From: Sulfurimonas marina
Lineage (GTDB): Bacteria > Campylobacterota > Campylobacteria > Campylobacterales > Sulfurimonadaceae
Length of the DNA stretch: 64,000 nt
Reading direction: 5' to 3'
Assembly: GCF_014905095.1 (NCBI RefSeq)
Contig: NZ_CP041165.1
Location: 434,001-498,000, forward strand
Shown: positions 30,534 to 39,115 of the stretch, one piece after another
Position numbering within the stretch: position 1 is the stretch's first letter
How the letters are laid out: each line of letters starts with the position of its first letter
Notes under the pieces: generated by a model
Databases searched by the model: none
Told to the model about the DNA's origin: nothing
Seen by the model: the letters and a program-made list of their open reading frames with translations, nothing else
Made by a program: the position numbers and the translations under genes

Positions 30534-31562
30534 ATGGCAAAATTGACACAACAACAACAAGCTGCATTTGATGAAATGGGGATGGCAGAAAAGATCGCTA
30601 TTTTACTTTTACAACTTGGAGAAGAGGTAACAGCGGCCATATTTTCAAATATGGAGGTAGATGCTATTACCGAGATCTCTAAGTTTATTGCGGTAAATAA
30701 GAGTATTGACAGAGCTTTGGCTACAACGGTTTTGGAAGAGTTTCATGCAATCTTTCAATCGGGTCAGTATCTTACTACCGGTGGTCTGGAATATGCGCGT
30801 GAACTGTTATATAGAACTCTTGGTCCTGAAGAGGCGAAAAAAGTTCTTGATAAACTTAGCAAGTCTATGCAAAATACACAAAACTTTGCATATCTTTCTA
30901 AAATTAAACCGCAACAGCTATCAGACTTTATTTTAAACGAGCATCCTCAGACGATTGCTCTGATACTTGCACATATGGATTCAACAGAAGCTGCCGATAC
31001 ATTGCAGTTCTTCCCTGATGATCTAAGAAGTGAAGTTGCTATGAGGATGGCAAAACTTGGAGATATCTCTCCATCGGTTATTAAACGTGTATCTGCCGTA
31101 CTAGAATCTAAACTTGAATCACTTGCTTCATACAAAGTCGAAGTTGGTGGTACGCGTGCAGTTGCAGATATCTTTAACCGTTTAGGTGCGAAAAGTTCTA
31201 AGTCAACACTTGCAACAATTGAGCAGGTTGATGAAGAGTTAGCGACACAAATTAAAGAGATGATGTTCACGTTTGAGGATATTGTTACTTTAGATAAAAA
31301 TGCAATTGCAGAGATCTTAAAAGCTATCGATAAAGCAGATCTTATGTTAGCACTCAAATCTGCTCCTGAAGAGTTAAAAGAGAAGTTCTTCTCTGCAATG
31401 AGTGAAAGAGCACAAGACGCATTTGATGAAGAGATGCAGTTTATGGGTGCTGTTAAAATGAAAGATGTTGAAGCAGCGCAGAGAAAAATTGTTGAGGCTG
31501 TTAACCAGCTTGCTGAAGCTGGTACTATCCAAATGGGTTCAACTGAAGAGATGGTTGAGTAA
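30534..31562 (+). CDS. fliG: Flagellar motor switch protein FliG
   Basis: C-ring protein that contacts the stator and sets rotation direction. 342 residues with an N-domain that binds FliF (KIAILLLQLGEE), the armadillo middle domain with the EHPQTIALILAHM motif near 135-147, and a C-terminal domain with MFTFEDIVTLD and charged residues for torque. fliH starts five bases after the stop. Confidence 0.97.
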   Translation: MAKLTQQQQAAFDEMGMAEKIAILLLQLGEEVTAAIFSNMEVDAITEISKFIAVNKSIDRALATTVLEEFHAIFQSGQYLTTGGLEYARELLYRTLGPEEAKKVLDKLSKSMQNTQNFAYLSKIKPQQLSDFILNEHPQTIALILAHMDSTEAADTLQFFPDDLRSEVAMRMAKLGDISPSVIKRVSAVLESKLESLASYKVEVGGTRAVADIFNRLGAKSSKSTLATIEQVDEELATQIKEMMFTFEDIVTLDKNAIAEILKAIDKADLMLALKSAPEELKEKFFSAMSERAQDAFDEEMQFMGAVKMKDVEAAQRKIVEAVNQLAEAGTIQMGSTEEMVE

Positions 31563-31567
31563 AAATT

Positions 31568-32341
31568 ATGGCAACGGTAATTTCAAACGAGTCTATTGAA
31601 AAACATAATGTTAACAAATACAACTTTAAGGTGATCGCTTTTGGTGCAAAAGATGAAGAGACAAAAGAGGAACCAAAAGTAAGTATTGAACCGCAGCTTA
31701 CAGATGAGAAAGTTGATTCGAGTGCATTAAGTGACAATACAAAAGATTCTCTGATCGAGTCTTTGATGAAAAAAACAGATGAGATGTCTTCAAACTTTAT
31801 CAAGTTACAGATGAAACTTGAGGCAAAAGAGGAGGAGTTTCAAGCTCAGCTTCAAAAAGCAAAAGAGGACTCATTTGCAGAGGGCCTTGAAACCGGTGCT
31901 AAACAAGCACAGGAACAATTGGCATCTGGTATGCAAAGTACTATAGAACTTTATTCTACATCAATCAAGAAGTTGGAAGAATCAGCTAATGAGTTTAGAA
32001 CATCAATCGAATCTTTGAAAAATGAGCTTGTATTGGCAGCACTTGATATCGCAAAAGAGGTTATCAAAGTAGAGGTTTCAGAGAATTCAAGTGAGATAGC
32101 AAAAACACTTTCAGATGAGCTTATAAAAGATTTACAGGGTGCTTCTAAAATCACCTTGAAAGTAAATCCTAAAGATCATAGTGTAATATCTCAACATCTA
32201 GGAAACATAGAAAATATAACAATATTATCAGATAATGCCATAAGTGAAGGTGGTGTTGTAGTATTAAGCGATGCCGGTAATATTGATGCACAAATACAAA
32301 AAAGATTTGAAAGAGTAAAAAAAGCAGCTTTAAGTGAGTAA
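31568..32341 (+). CDS. fliH: Flagellar assembly protein FliH
   Basis: Regulator of the FliI export ATPase. 257 residues: variable N-terminus, a coiled coil (about 55-155; EEEFQAQLQKAKEDSFAEG carries the glycine-spaced repeat region) and the C-terminal V-ATPase-E-like domain (LVLAALDIAKEVIKVE). FliI is not in the window. Its 3' end overlaps dxs by eight bases. Confidence 0.9.
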   Translation: MATVISNESIEKHNVNKYNFKVIAFGAKDEETKEEPKVSIEPQLTDEKVDSSALSDNTKDSLIESLMKKTDEMSSNFIKLQMKLEAKEEEFQAQLQKAKEDSFAEGLETGAKQAQEQLASGMQSTIELYSTSIKKLEESANEFRTSIESLKNELVLAALDIAKEVIKVEVSENSSEIAKTLSDELIKDLQGASKITLKVNPKDHSVISQHLGNIENITILSDNAISEGGVVVLSDAGNIDAQIQKRFERVKKAALSE

Positions 32342-34166
32342 AATGAACATTAAAGAAAAAAGCGTCGAAGAGCTGGAGGCTCTTTGTGGTGATATAAGAG
32401 AAGAGATATTAAGAGTTGTAAGTAAAAATGGGGGTCATTTAAGCTCAACACTTGGTGCAACTGAACTTATTATCGCTATGCATAAAGTATTTGACAGTAA
32501 AAAAGATCCATTTATTTTTGATGTATCGCATCAAGCGTATGCGCACAAACTAGTAACGGGAAGATGGGAAGCATTTGATTCTCTAAGAACTTTCGGCGGT
32601 CTTAGCGGCTATACAAAACCGAGTGAAAGTGATGATGATTACTTTGTAGCCGGACATAGTTCTACATCAATCTCTTTAGGTGTAGGTGCTGCAAAAGCGA
32701 TAGCACTTAAAAATGAGCAGGATGAGCGTGTCCCTGTAGTTATGATCGGTGACGGGTCGATGACTGCGGGAATGGTGTATGAAGCACTGAATGAACTCGG
32801 TGATCGCAAATACCCGATGGTGATTATATTAAACGACAATGAGATGTCTATTGCAAAACCAATTGGAGCTATGAGTAGAATGCTAAGTTCTGCGATGGCA
32901 AGCCCGTTTTATCAGAGATTTAAAAAGCATACAGAAAATTTTGTAGATAATTTCGGTGATGGTGCCCGCTATATCGCCAAACGTATGGAAGAGTCGTTAA
33001 AACTTGTAACTCCGGGAATTATGTTTGAAGAGATGGGAATAGATTATATCGGTCCGGTTGACGGGCATAACCTTTCTCAGCTTATAGATATTTTCCAAAC
33101 GGCAAAAAAACTGAAAAAACCTGTGATTATCCATGCACAAACTCTTAAAGGGAAGGGCTATGAAATAGCTGAAGGACAAGAGGAAAAATGGCATGGAGTA
33201 GGGCCATTTGATATAAGCAGCGGAAACAGTGCAAAGAAATCTTCTGCAAAATCAGCAACACAGATCTACACTGAAGCGTTAATGGATTTAGCCGATAAAG
33301 ATGAAAAGGTTGTAGGAGTTACTGCCGCTATGCCGAGTGGAACAGGTTTAACACCTTTAATGGAGAAATACCCTGAACGTTTTTGGGATGTTGCAATTGC
33401 TGAACAACATGCCGTAACATCAGCATCAGCTCTTGCAAAAGAGGGGTTTAAACCTTTTTGTACGATCTATTCAACATTCCTGCAGCGTGCATATGATCAG
33501 GTGATTCACGATACTTGTTTAATGGACCTCCCAGTTGTATTTACACTCGATCGTGCAGGGATTGTAGGTGAAGACGGCGAAACACACCAAGGTGCGTTTG
33601 ATATCTCTTATTTAAGAGCTATTCCAAATATGACCCTTTTAGCTCCAAGAGATGAAAAAAGTTTTCATCAGGCTATGGGATTTGCACATCAGTACCAGCA
33701 TCCATGTTCTATCCGTTATCCAAGAGGTGCGTTTATAGCCTCTGAAGAGTTACCGGAATCACAACCTTTCGAGTTGGCAAAATCTCAACTTTTACAAGCG
33801 AGTGAAGGGGATATTCTTTTTATCGGTTACGGTAACGGTGTGGGACGTGCGGCACAAACTGCTAAGCTTTTAGAAAAAAATGTAGCGCTTTTAGACCTTC
33901 GTTTCGTAAAACCTTTAGATGAGGTGATGTTAAAAAATCTGGCATCAAAACATAAAAAATGGTTTATCTTTTCAGACAGTGCAAAAATGGGTGGGGTTGG
34001 CAGTGCAATTTCGGAGTTTTTAACAAAAGAGTTTATTAGTGATGTGCAAGTTGTGAGCTTTGAGTATGAAGATAAGTTTATTACTCACGGAAATACAAAG
34101 CTTGTTGAAGAGTCTTTAGGCCTACTCCCTGAGCAACTTGTAAAAAAAGTGCAGGAGTTATCGTAA
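32334..34166 (+). CDS. dxs: 1-deoxy-D-xylulose-5-phosphate synthase
   Basis: First step of the MEP isoprenoid pathway: pyruvate + glyceraldehyde-3-phosphate, TPP-dependent. 610 residues: HLSSTLGATEL and HQAYAHKL at the start, TPP motif IGDGSMTAGMVYEALNELG with NDNEMSI, catalytic Glu region EQHAVTSASALA and RAGIVGEDGETHQGAFD. It starts inside fliH and ends overlapping the convergent pgeF gene by nine bases. The fliFGH-dxs order is shared with C. jejuni. Confidence 0.97.
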   Translation: MSKMNIKEKSVEELEALCGDIREEILRVVSKNGGHLSSTLGATELIIAMHKVFDSKKDPFIFDVSHQAYAHKLVTGRWEAFDSLRTFGGLSGYTKPSESDDDYFVAGHSSTSISLGVGAAKAIALKNEQDERVPVVMIGDGSMTAGMVYEALNELGDRKYPMVIILNDNEMSIAKPIGAMSRMLSSAMASPFYQRFKKHTENFVDNFGDGARYIAKRMEESLKLVTPGIMFEEMGIDYIGPVDGHNLSQLIDIFQTAKKLKKPVIIHAQTLKGKGYEIAEGQEEKWHGVGPFDISSGNSAKKSSAKSATQIYTEALMDLADKDEKVVGVTAAMPSGTGLTPLMEKYPERFWDVAIAEQHAVTSASALAKEGFKPFCTIYSTFLQRAYDQVIHDTCLMDLPVVFTLDRAGIVGEDGETHQGAFDISYLRAIPNMTLLAPRDEKSFHQAMGFAHQYQHPCSIRYPRGAFIASEELPESQPFELAKSQLLQASEGDILFIGYGNGVGRAAQTAKLLEKNVALLDLRFVKPLDEVMLKNLASKHKKWFIFSDSAKMGGVGSAISEFLTKEFISDVQVVSFEYEDKFITHGNTKLVEESLGLLPEQLVKKVQELS

Positions 34167-34853
34167 CTCTACCACTGCACTAAAACGTCCAGTTTGTCCT
34201 TCCCCTCTATAAGAGTAGTATTTATCTGTATTGCAACAGGTACACTTATCTGATATAGTATAGTTTTTAATCCCTAACTCTTCAAACTGTTTTTTCAAAA
34301 TAGCAGGGATATTAAGATAATAACTGCCGTTTTTTTCTTCGATCGCAAATGAAAGCCCAAGCCCTTGTGCCTCATCTGCAATCTCTTTGCCGACCTCATA
34401 ACAACAGACTCCTATAGCGGGGCCTACAATAACGTCGATATCATCAATTTTTGAGTTATATTTGTTCACAAAACTTTCAAGCACATTTTTTGTAATATTT
34501 TGGAATGTACCCTCCCTACCTGAATGGGCAACTGCGATCACATTTTTGTTTGGATCGTAAAAAACAATAGGGCTGCAATCTGCTACCATCACCATTAAAG
34601 GAGTATGCTTTTTATCTGTAATTAATGCATCACATGTGGGAGGGTTATTAAAATCATCTTCTTCTGTAATTACATGAACAATATCAGAATGGATCTGTTT
34701 CATATGGACAAGGTCTGTATGATTATAGTTATGTTTAGATGCCAAGGCTTTATGGTTGGCTATAACATTGTCTATTTTATCTCCGACATGAAATGCGATA
34801 TTGCCATCACACTTATCACTAAAGATTAATAAAGGCTTTTGATTTAATTTCAT
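34158..34853 (-). CDS. pgeF: PgeF / YfiH laccase-domain purine nucleoside enzyme
   Basis: 231 residues of the Cu/Zn-site laccase-domain family. Seen: VHMKQIHSDIVHV (His), DALITDKKHTPLMVMVADCSPIVF (Cys), AVAHSGREGTFQ (His; the common motif is HAGWRG, here HSGREG) and GPAIGVCCYEVG. Members act as purine nucleoside phosphorylase/adenosine deaminase or trim wrong cell-wall precursors (PgeF). A minus-strand TATAAT at 34860-34865 lies only seven bases before the ATG, so the mRNA may be almost leaderless. Divergent from ovoA. Confidence 0.88.
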   Translation of the reverse strand: MKLNQKPLLIFSDKCDGNIAFHVGDKIDNVIANHKALASKHNYNHTDLVHMKQIHSDIVHVITEEDDFNNPPTCDALITDKKHTPLMVMVADCSPIVFYDPNKNVIAVAHSGREGTFQNITKNVLESFVNKYNSKIDDIDVIVGPAIGVCCYEVGKEIADEAQGLGLSFAIEEKNGSYYLNIPAILKKQFEELGIKNYTISDKCTCCNTDKYYSYRGEGQTGRFSAVVELR

Positions 34854-34858
34854 ATAAT
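34853..34858 (+). promoter_or_regulatory. -10 element for ovoA
   Basis: TATAAT 33 bases before the ovoA GTG, overlapping the pgeF start codon. A second TATAAT faces pgeF at 34860-34865 on the minus strand, so the 37-base gap holds both promoters' -10 boxes. Confidence 0.4.
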
Positions 34859-34890
34859 GATTATAACAAAAAAAGGCGAAGGTAGTTTTT

Positions 34891-37002
34891 GTGAGTAAAC
34901 TTAGTTTATTTCCCCCGACTTTAGAGGGGAAGAGTGTAGAAGAAAAGCGGCAAGAGATAAAAAAATATTTTAATAACAGTTTTGACCTTTTTGAAAAACT
35001 GTTTGAACTTTTAAAAGATGATGATGTATTTTATAAAAAGTCAGAACCTACTCGTCATCCTATGATCTTTTATTTTGGACATACTGCTACTTTTTTTATT
35101 AATAAACTTCTATTGATGAAAATTATTACACAGCGGATAAATCCTGAATTTGAATCTCTGTTTGCGATAGGTGTAGATGAGATGAGTTGGGATGATATGG
35201 ACCAATCCAATTATAGCTGGCCTGAAGTTAAAGAGGTAAGGGAGTATCGTAATCAAGTTCGTACATTAGTGAACTCTTTGATCGATACCCTTGAATTTTC
35301 CCTTCCTATTACCCAAGAATCACCTATGTGGATTATCTTGATGGGGATTGAACATGAGCGGATTCATATAGAAACATCTTCGGTTTTACATCGTCAAATG
35401 CCTATAGAATTTATAAAAGAGGTTGAATCTTTTTCTTTATGTGAATATGCAGCCAAGAATATAAAAAATGAGATGATTACAATAGAGGCTAGTTATGTAG
35501 AGCTCGGTAAGTCAAAAACACATAACTTATACGGTTGGGATAATGAGTATGGCGGTTACAGTGAAGATATAAAAGAGTTTCAGGTTTCAAAGTATTTAGT
35601 AAGTAACGGTGAGTTTCTGGAGTTTGTTCAGAGCAATGGGTATGAGAAAGAGGAGTTTTGGAGTGATGAGGGCAAAGAGTTTTTAAAACGCAGCGGTGCA
35701 AAACATCCCCACTTTTGGATTCAAACAGAGAAAGGATTTAACTACAGAACCCTTAGTAGAGTTATCCCTTTACCACTAAATTGGCCAGTAGATGTAAATG
35801 CCTTAGCGGCTGAAGCATTTTGTAATTTCAAATCGCAACTAGAGGGGAAAAACTATACATTGCCGAGTGAAGCGGAATATATGGCAATCTACAATCAATC
35901 AAATCTCAAAGATGTTCCGGAGTTACATGAAAGCAGTGCAAATATTAACTTTTACCACTATGCTTCATCTTGTCCTGTCGATCAGTTTAGTTTTTCTCTT
36001 AAAAACGGCTCTGTAATTTACGATCTGATTGGGAATGTGTGGCAGTGGAGCCGTACACCGATTCGAGGTTTTGAAGGGTTTGAGCCTCACACAGCGTATG
36101 ATGATTTCTCGACACCCACTTTTGATGAAAAACACGCTTTAATACTCGGTTCCTCTTTCGCAAGTACAGGAAACTTAATAATGAAACATTCCCGTTATGC
36201 ATTTAGAAGACACTTTTTTCAGCATGCAGGTTTTCGTTATGTGATCTCTCAAAACAAAGAAGATGATGAAAATATTTATGAAACAGATGAACTGGTTTCT
36301 CAGTATTGTGAATTTCAATATGGAAAGAGTCACTTTGGAGTTGAAAATTTTGCGATCGCGTGTGCAAAAGTTGCTCAAAAATATGCAATAAACAAAGAAA
36401 AAGCACTTGATCTTGGCTGTGCAACAGGGCGTGCTACTTTTGAGCTTGCAAAGTATTTTAATGAAGTGGAGGGGATAGACTTCTCTGTTCGTTTTGTAGG
36501 TGTGGGTACGAAACTGCAAGAGGATGGGAAAATAAGCTTTCAAGTAAAACAAGAGGGTGAAATAGTTGAAGAGAAAACTCTAACTATTGAGGAGTTAGGC
36601 TATGAAACACTCAAAGAGAAAGTGAGTTTTTGGCAGGGTGATGCTTGTAATCTAAAACCTCGTTTTGAGGGATATGATTTAATCCTTGCAACAAATCTGA
36701 TAGATAGATTGTATAATCCTAAACTTTTTTTGGAAGATGTGCCAAAAAGATTGAACAAAGATGGGATACTGATCATTACATCTCCGTATACATGGCAGGA
36801 GGAATCGACTCAAAAAGAGCTTTGGCTTGGCGGATATTACGATGAACAAGGTAAGGAAGTAAGTACGTTAGAGAGTTTGAAACAGATTTTAAAAGATCAG
36901 TTTGAACTAGTAGGAGTAGAGGATTTGGAGTTTGTGATCCCTGAAACAAAGAGAAAATATCAACATACTATTTCAGAAGCAAGTATTTGGAGAAAAATTT
37001 GA
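34891..37002 (+). CDS. ovoA: OvoA: 5-histidylcysteine sulfoxide synthase with methyltransferase domain
   Basis: 703 residues, the normal length of OvoA, a non-haem iron enzyme that joins histidine and cysteine to give the precursor of ovothiol. Seen: a DinB-like N-domain with iron-ligand His in HPMIFYFGHTATF (about 58) and the HxxxHxE of MGIEHERIHIETS (about 150), an FGE-sulfatase domain (about 190-440, with GNVWQWSRTP and FRRHFFQHAGFRYV), and a SAM methyltransferase (about 455-703, ALDLGCATGRATFELA). The start is GTG. It overlaps the following PLP lyase gene by four bases. Ovothiol is an antioxidant thiol; production here is inferred. Confidence 0.93.
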   Translation: MSKLSLFPPTLEGKSVEEKRQEIKKYFNNSFDLFEKLFELLKDDDVFYKKSEPTRHPMIFYFGHTATFFINKLLLMKIITQRINPEFESLFAIGVDEMSWDDMDQSNYSWPEVKEVREYRNQVRTLVNSLIDTLEFSLPITQESPMWIILMGIEHERIHIETSSVLHRQMPIEFIKEVESFSLCEYAAKNIKNEMITIEASYVELGKSKTHNLYGWDNEYGGYSEDIKEFQVSKYLVSNGEFLEFVQSNGYEKEEFWSDEGKEFLKRSGAKHPHFWIQTEKGFNYRTLSRVIPLPLNWPVDVNALAAEAFCNFKSQLEGKNYTLPSEAEYMAIYNQSNLKDVPELHESSANINFYHYASSCPVDQFSFSLKNGSVIYDLIGNVWQWSRTPIRGFEGFEPHTAYDDFSTPTFDEKHALILGSSFASTGNLIMKHSRYAFRRHFFQHAGFRYVISQNKEDDENIYETDELVSQYCEFQYGKSHFGVENFAIACAKVAQKYAINKEKALDLGCATGRATFELAKYFNEVEGIDFSVRFVGVGTKLQEDGKISFQVKQEGEIVEEKTLTIEELGYETLKEKVSFWQGDACNLKPRFEGYDLILATNLIDRLYNPKLFLEDVPKRLNKDGILIITSPYTWQEESTQKELWLGGYYDEQGKEVSTLESLKQILKDQFELVGVEDLEFVIPETKRKYQHTISEASIWRKI

Positions 37003-38177
37003 GTTATGACTTTACAAGTTCCGCTGATCGAAGCGGGAGTAATGCAGAAAAATACAGTTTAAGAGAGGAACTCTTCGGTACAGAAGATGTACTTCCTGCA
37101 TGGGTGGCAGATATGGATATAGATACGCCCGATTTTGTTTTAGAGAGTGTAAAAAAAAGGCTGGTTCATCCTGTAATTGGATATGAAGAGTTTCCAAAAA
37201 GTGCTTTTAAAGCACAGATAAGATGGATGAAAAAACATCACGGTGTAGAGTATGATCTAGAGGAGATGTTTTATTCCCACTCTGTGGTCGCCTCTATGCA
37301 GGTTGTGATTGAAGCTTTTTCAAACAAGGGGGATGAGGTGATCGTCCAAACACCTATATATCCTCCCTTTTTTCATGCGCCGGCACATATGGAGAGAAAA
37401 GTAGTAAAGAACCCATTAATGCAACTAGAAGATGGAACTTATACTTTTGACTTGGAAGATCTAAAAGCAAAGATTACAGACAAAACAAAACTGCTTTTAC
37501 TCTCATCCCCCCATAATCCTGTTGGGCGTGTCTGGACAAAAGAGGAGCTTGAAGCACTTCTGGAAATATGTAGAGAAAACAATATTATTATATTTGCCGA
37601 TGAGGTACATTGTGATCTTGTATATGAACCAAACAAACATATCCCTCTGGCTTCGTTAGAGGGTGCTAAGGAGAGAGTAATAACAGCTATAGGTGTTGGA
37701 AAAACATTTAATATGGCCGGTTTTGCAGTAAGCAGCATTGTTGTTCCAAAAAATCTTCGAGATAAGTTTAAAAAAGCGTATGACAATGTTCATTTTGCAC
37801 AGGGTAGTGTTCTGAGCCACGTTGCGTTTGAGAGTGCTTACAATAACGGAGAAGAGTGGCTCAAAGAGTTGAAAATACATTTGTATAAAAACTATATGAT
37901 GCTCTCAGACTTGGCTGATAGATATAAAGAGTATATTGAATTAACACCGATTGAGGGAACTTATCTTGCCTGGTTGGATTGCAGAAAAATGGATCTGAAT
38001 AACAAAGTATTACGAGAATGGTTTGTAAAAGAGGCAAAACTTGGACTCAATGCAGGGCTTAGTTTTGGGAAAGAGGGGAGTGGTTTCATGCGCTTGAATT
38101 TTGCAGTTTCATCTGCTAAAATGGCGCAAATAATTACACAACTACAAAATGCTTTGCAAAGGATGAAAACAAGATGA
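36999..38177 (+). CDS. PLP-dependent C-S beta-lyase (PatB/MalY family), candidate OvoB
   Basis: 392 residues from TTG 36999. An earlier TTG at 36987 is in frame, but GGAG at 36989-36992 sits six bases before 36999, and the resulting TTGA overlap with the ovoA stop is the usual coupling seen in this window. MalY/PatB features: ADMDIDTPDFV, TPIYPPFFHA, LSSPHNPVGRVWTKEEL, FADEVHCDLVY and the Schiff-base Lys in GVGKTFNMAGFAVS. The family default is cystathionine or cysteine-S-conjugate beta-lyase. Adjacency to ovoA suggests it cleaves the 5-histidylcysteine sulfoxide, the OvoB step, an inference from context. Confidence 0.85.
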   Translation: MSYDFTSSADRSGSNAEKYSLREELFGTEDVLPAWVADMDIDTPDFVLESVKKRLVHPVIGYEEFPKSAFKAQIRWMKKHHGVEYDLEEMFYSHSVVASMQVVIEAFSNKGDEVIVQTPIYPPFFHAPAHMERKVVKNPLMQLEDGTYTFDLEDLKAKITDKTKLLLLSSPHNPVGRVWTKEELEALLEICRENNIIIFADEVHCDLVYEPNKHIPLASLEGAKERVITAIGVGKTFNMAGFAVSSIVVPKNLRDKFKKAYDNVHFAQGSVLSHVAFESAYNNGEEWLKELKIHLYKNYMMLSDLADRYKEYIELTPIEGTYLAWLDCRKMDLNNKVLREWFVKEAKLGLNAGLSFGKEGSGFMRLNFAVSSAKMAQIITQLQNALQRMKTR

Positions 38178-38392
38178 CAATTGACTGGGATGCATACAAG
38201 GATCATAAGCAATACAGCGTGAGAGATGATAATTTTGAAATAACTTTAGAGTTTTTAAAAAGTTATTACAATATGACAAATCCTTATGATATTTACGATG
38301 CTTTAAAAGAGGATGATATCGGTCAAATGATGTTAAAGAAGCGCAATATTACCGATGCGGCAACATTAGAAAAAATTCTATACACGATTTAA
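38174..38392 (+). CDS. Small hypothetical protein in the ovoA operon
   Basis: 72 residues, soluble, no motif I recognise (starts MTIDWDAYKDHKQY, ends TLEKILYTI). Coupled by an ATGA overlap to the lyase upstream, and its last base is the first base of the next gene. Position makes a real gene likely. Confidence 0.65.
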   Translation: MTIDWDAYKDHKQYSVRDDNFEITLEFLKSYYNMTNPYDIYDALKEDDIGQMMLKKRNITDAATLEKILYTI

Positions 38393-38805
38393 TGTCACAA
38401 GATTTAGAAAAGATAGAGGCGTTTATAGAGCAGCACCATGTCCTGACTCTCGCTACATGTGATCAAGAGTGTGTGAGTGCCTGCAGCCTATTTTATGCAT
38501 ACGACAAAGAAAAAAAAATTTTTGTCGTTGCAAGCAGCGATGATACCCTTCATATAGAACAGATCCAAAAAAACAATAGAATTGCCGGAAACATTTTACT
38601 TGAAACTAAAGAGATTGGAAAGATCCAGGGGTTACAGTTTCGCGGAATATTTAAACAAAACAATTCAAAAGAGTTTAGCCATTTATACTTTAAGCAATTC
38701 CCTTACGCTTTGGCTTTAAATCCTAAACTGTGGAATATTGAAGTTGATTTTTTCAAATTGACCGATAATCGTTTGGGGTTTGGTAAAAAGGTTATTTGGC
38801 CTTAG
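38392..38805 (+). CDS. YhbP/UPF0306-family flavin-type protein
   Basis: 137 residues of the split-barrel pyridoxamine-phosphate-oxidase-like superfamily. The C-terminus NRLGFGKKVIWP and the central GLQFRGIFK match what I remember of E. coli YhbP (UPF0306), a family of unknown function. FMN or PLP binding is plausible but not shown. It starts on the last base of the preceding gene, so it is the fourth cistron of the ovoA operon. Its end overlaps the 57-residue minus-strand gene by 14 bases. Confidence 0.78.
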   Translation: MSQDLEKIEAFIEQHHVLTLATCDQECVSACSLFYAYDKEKKIFVVASSDDTLHIEQIQKNNRIAGNILLETKEIGKIQGLQFRGIFKQNNSKEFSHLYFKQFPYALALNPKLWNIEVDFFKLTDNRLGFGKKVIWP

Positions 38806-38965
38806 GTTTTTCCTGAAATAATGAACAAGGGGTTCCGCTGCTGGAAAAAACAACTTGTGATGGGAGTTGCTTTGATTTAAAGCCGTATGCTTTACATCCA
38901 TGGGGTTGAGAAGCTTCCCACGTTACAAAATAATATTGACATCTTCTACAGTTAATTCTTTTCAT
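38792..38965 (-). CDS. Small four-cysteine protein, conserved-looking, unannotated size class
   Basis: 57 residues: MKRINCRRCQYYFVTWE, then PHGCKAYGFKSKQLPS, a Ser-rich stretch and TPCSLFQEKPKAK. Cys at 6, 9, 24 and 47 could bind zinc or iron. I recall this pattern from a family of tiny proteins in Campylobacterota and Vibrio sometimes mislabelled 'uracil-DNA glycosylase'; that is memory, not a search. It fills the 310-base gap between the YhbP gene and dut on the opposite strand. Upstream, AAAGAAAG may be the ribosome-binding site and TATAAG a -10. Confidence 0.7.
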   Translation of the reverse strand: MKRINCRRCQYYFVTWEASQPHGCKAYGFKSKQLPSQVVFSSSGTPCSLFQEKPKAK

Positions 38966-39011
38966 ACTTATACTTTCTTTTATGAACGCTATTGTACAAT
39001 AAAAGCCTGAG

Positions 39012-39093
39012 AACTTCTTATATTAGTTTAGATGAAATGCTGCACAGACCGTAGAGAGGATTTGTTATTGAATCTATACTAATATAAGAAGTT
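39012..39093 (+). repeat. 22-bp inverted repeat in the dut leader
   Basis: Arms 39012-39033 and 39072-39093 are reverse complements with one mismatch (left AACTTCTTATATTAGT, then T versus A), flanking a 38-base loop. A plus-strand TACAAT at 38995-39000 would start transcription just before the left arm, placing the whole hairpin in the 5' leader of dut. It could be a regulatory RNA structure, a small RNA, or a remnant of a mobile repeat. No U-tract follows the right arm, so it is not a plain terminator. Confidence 0.7.
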
Positions 39094-39115
39094 TAATAAG
39101 AAAGAAAGAGGGAAA

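Noticed and set aside
36175-36552. 125-residue minus-strand frame inside ovoA
   Set aside because: Phe/Cys-rich antisense shadow; no start signal and the sense strand is a well-supported OvoA domain.
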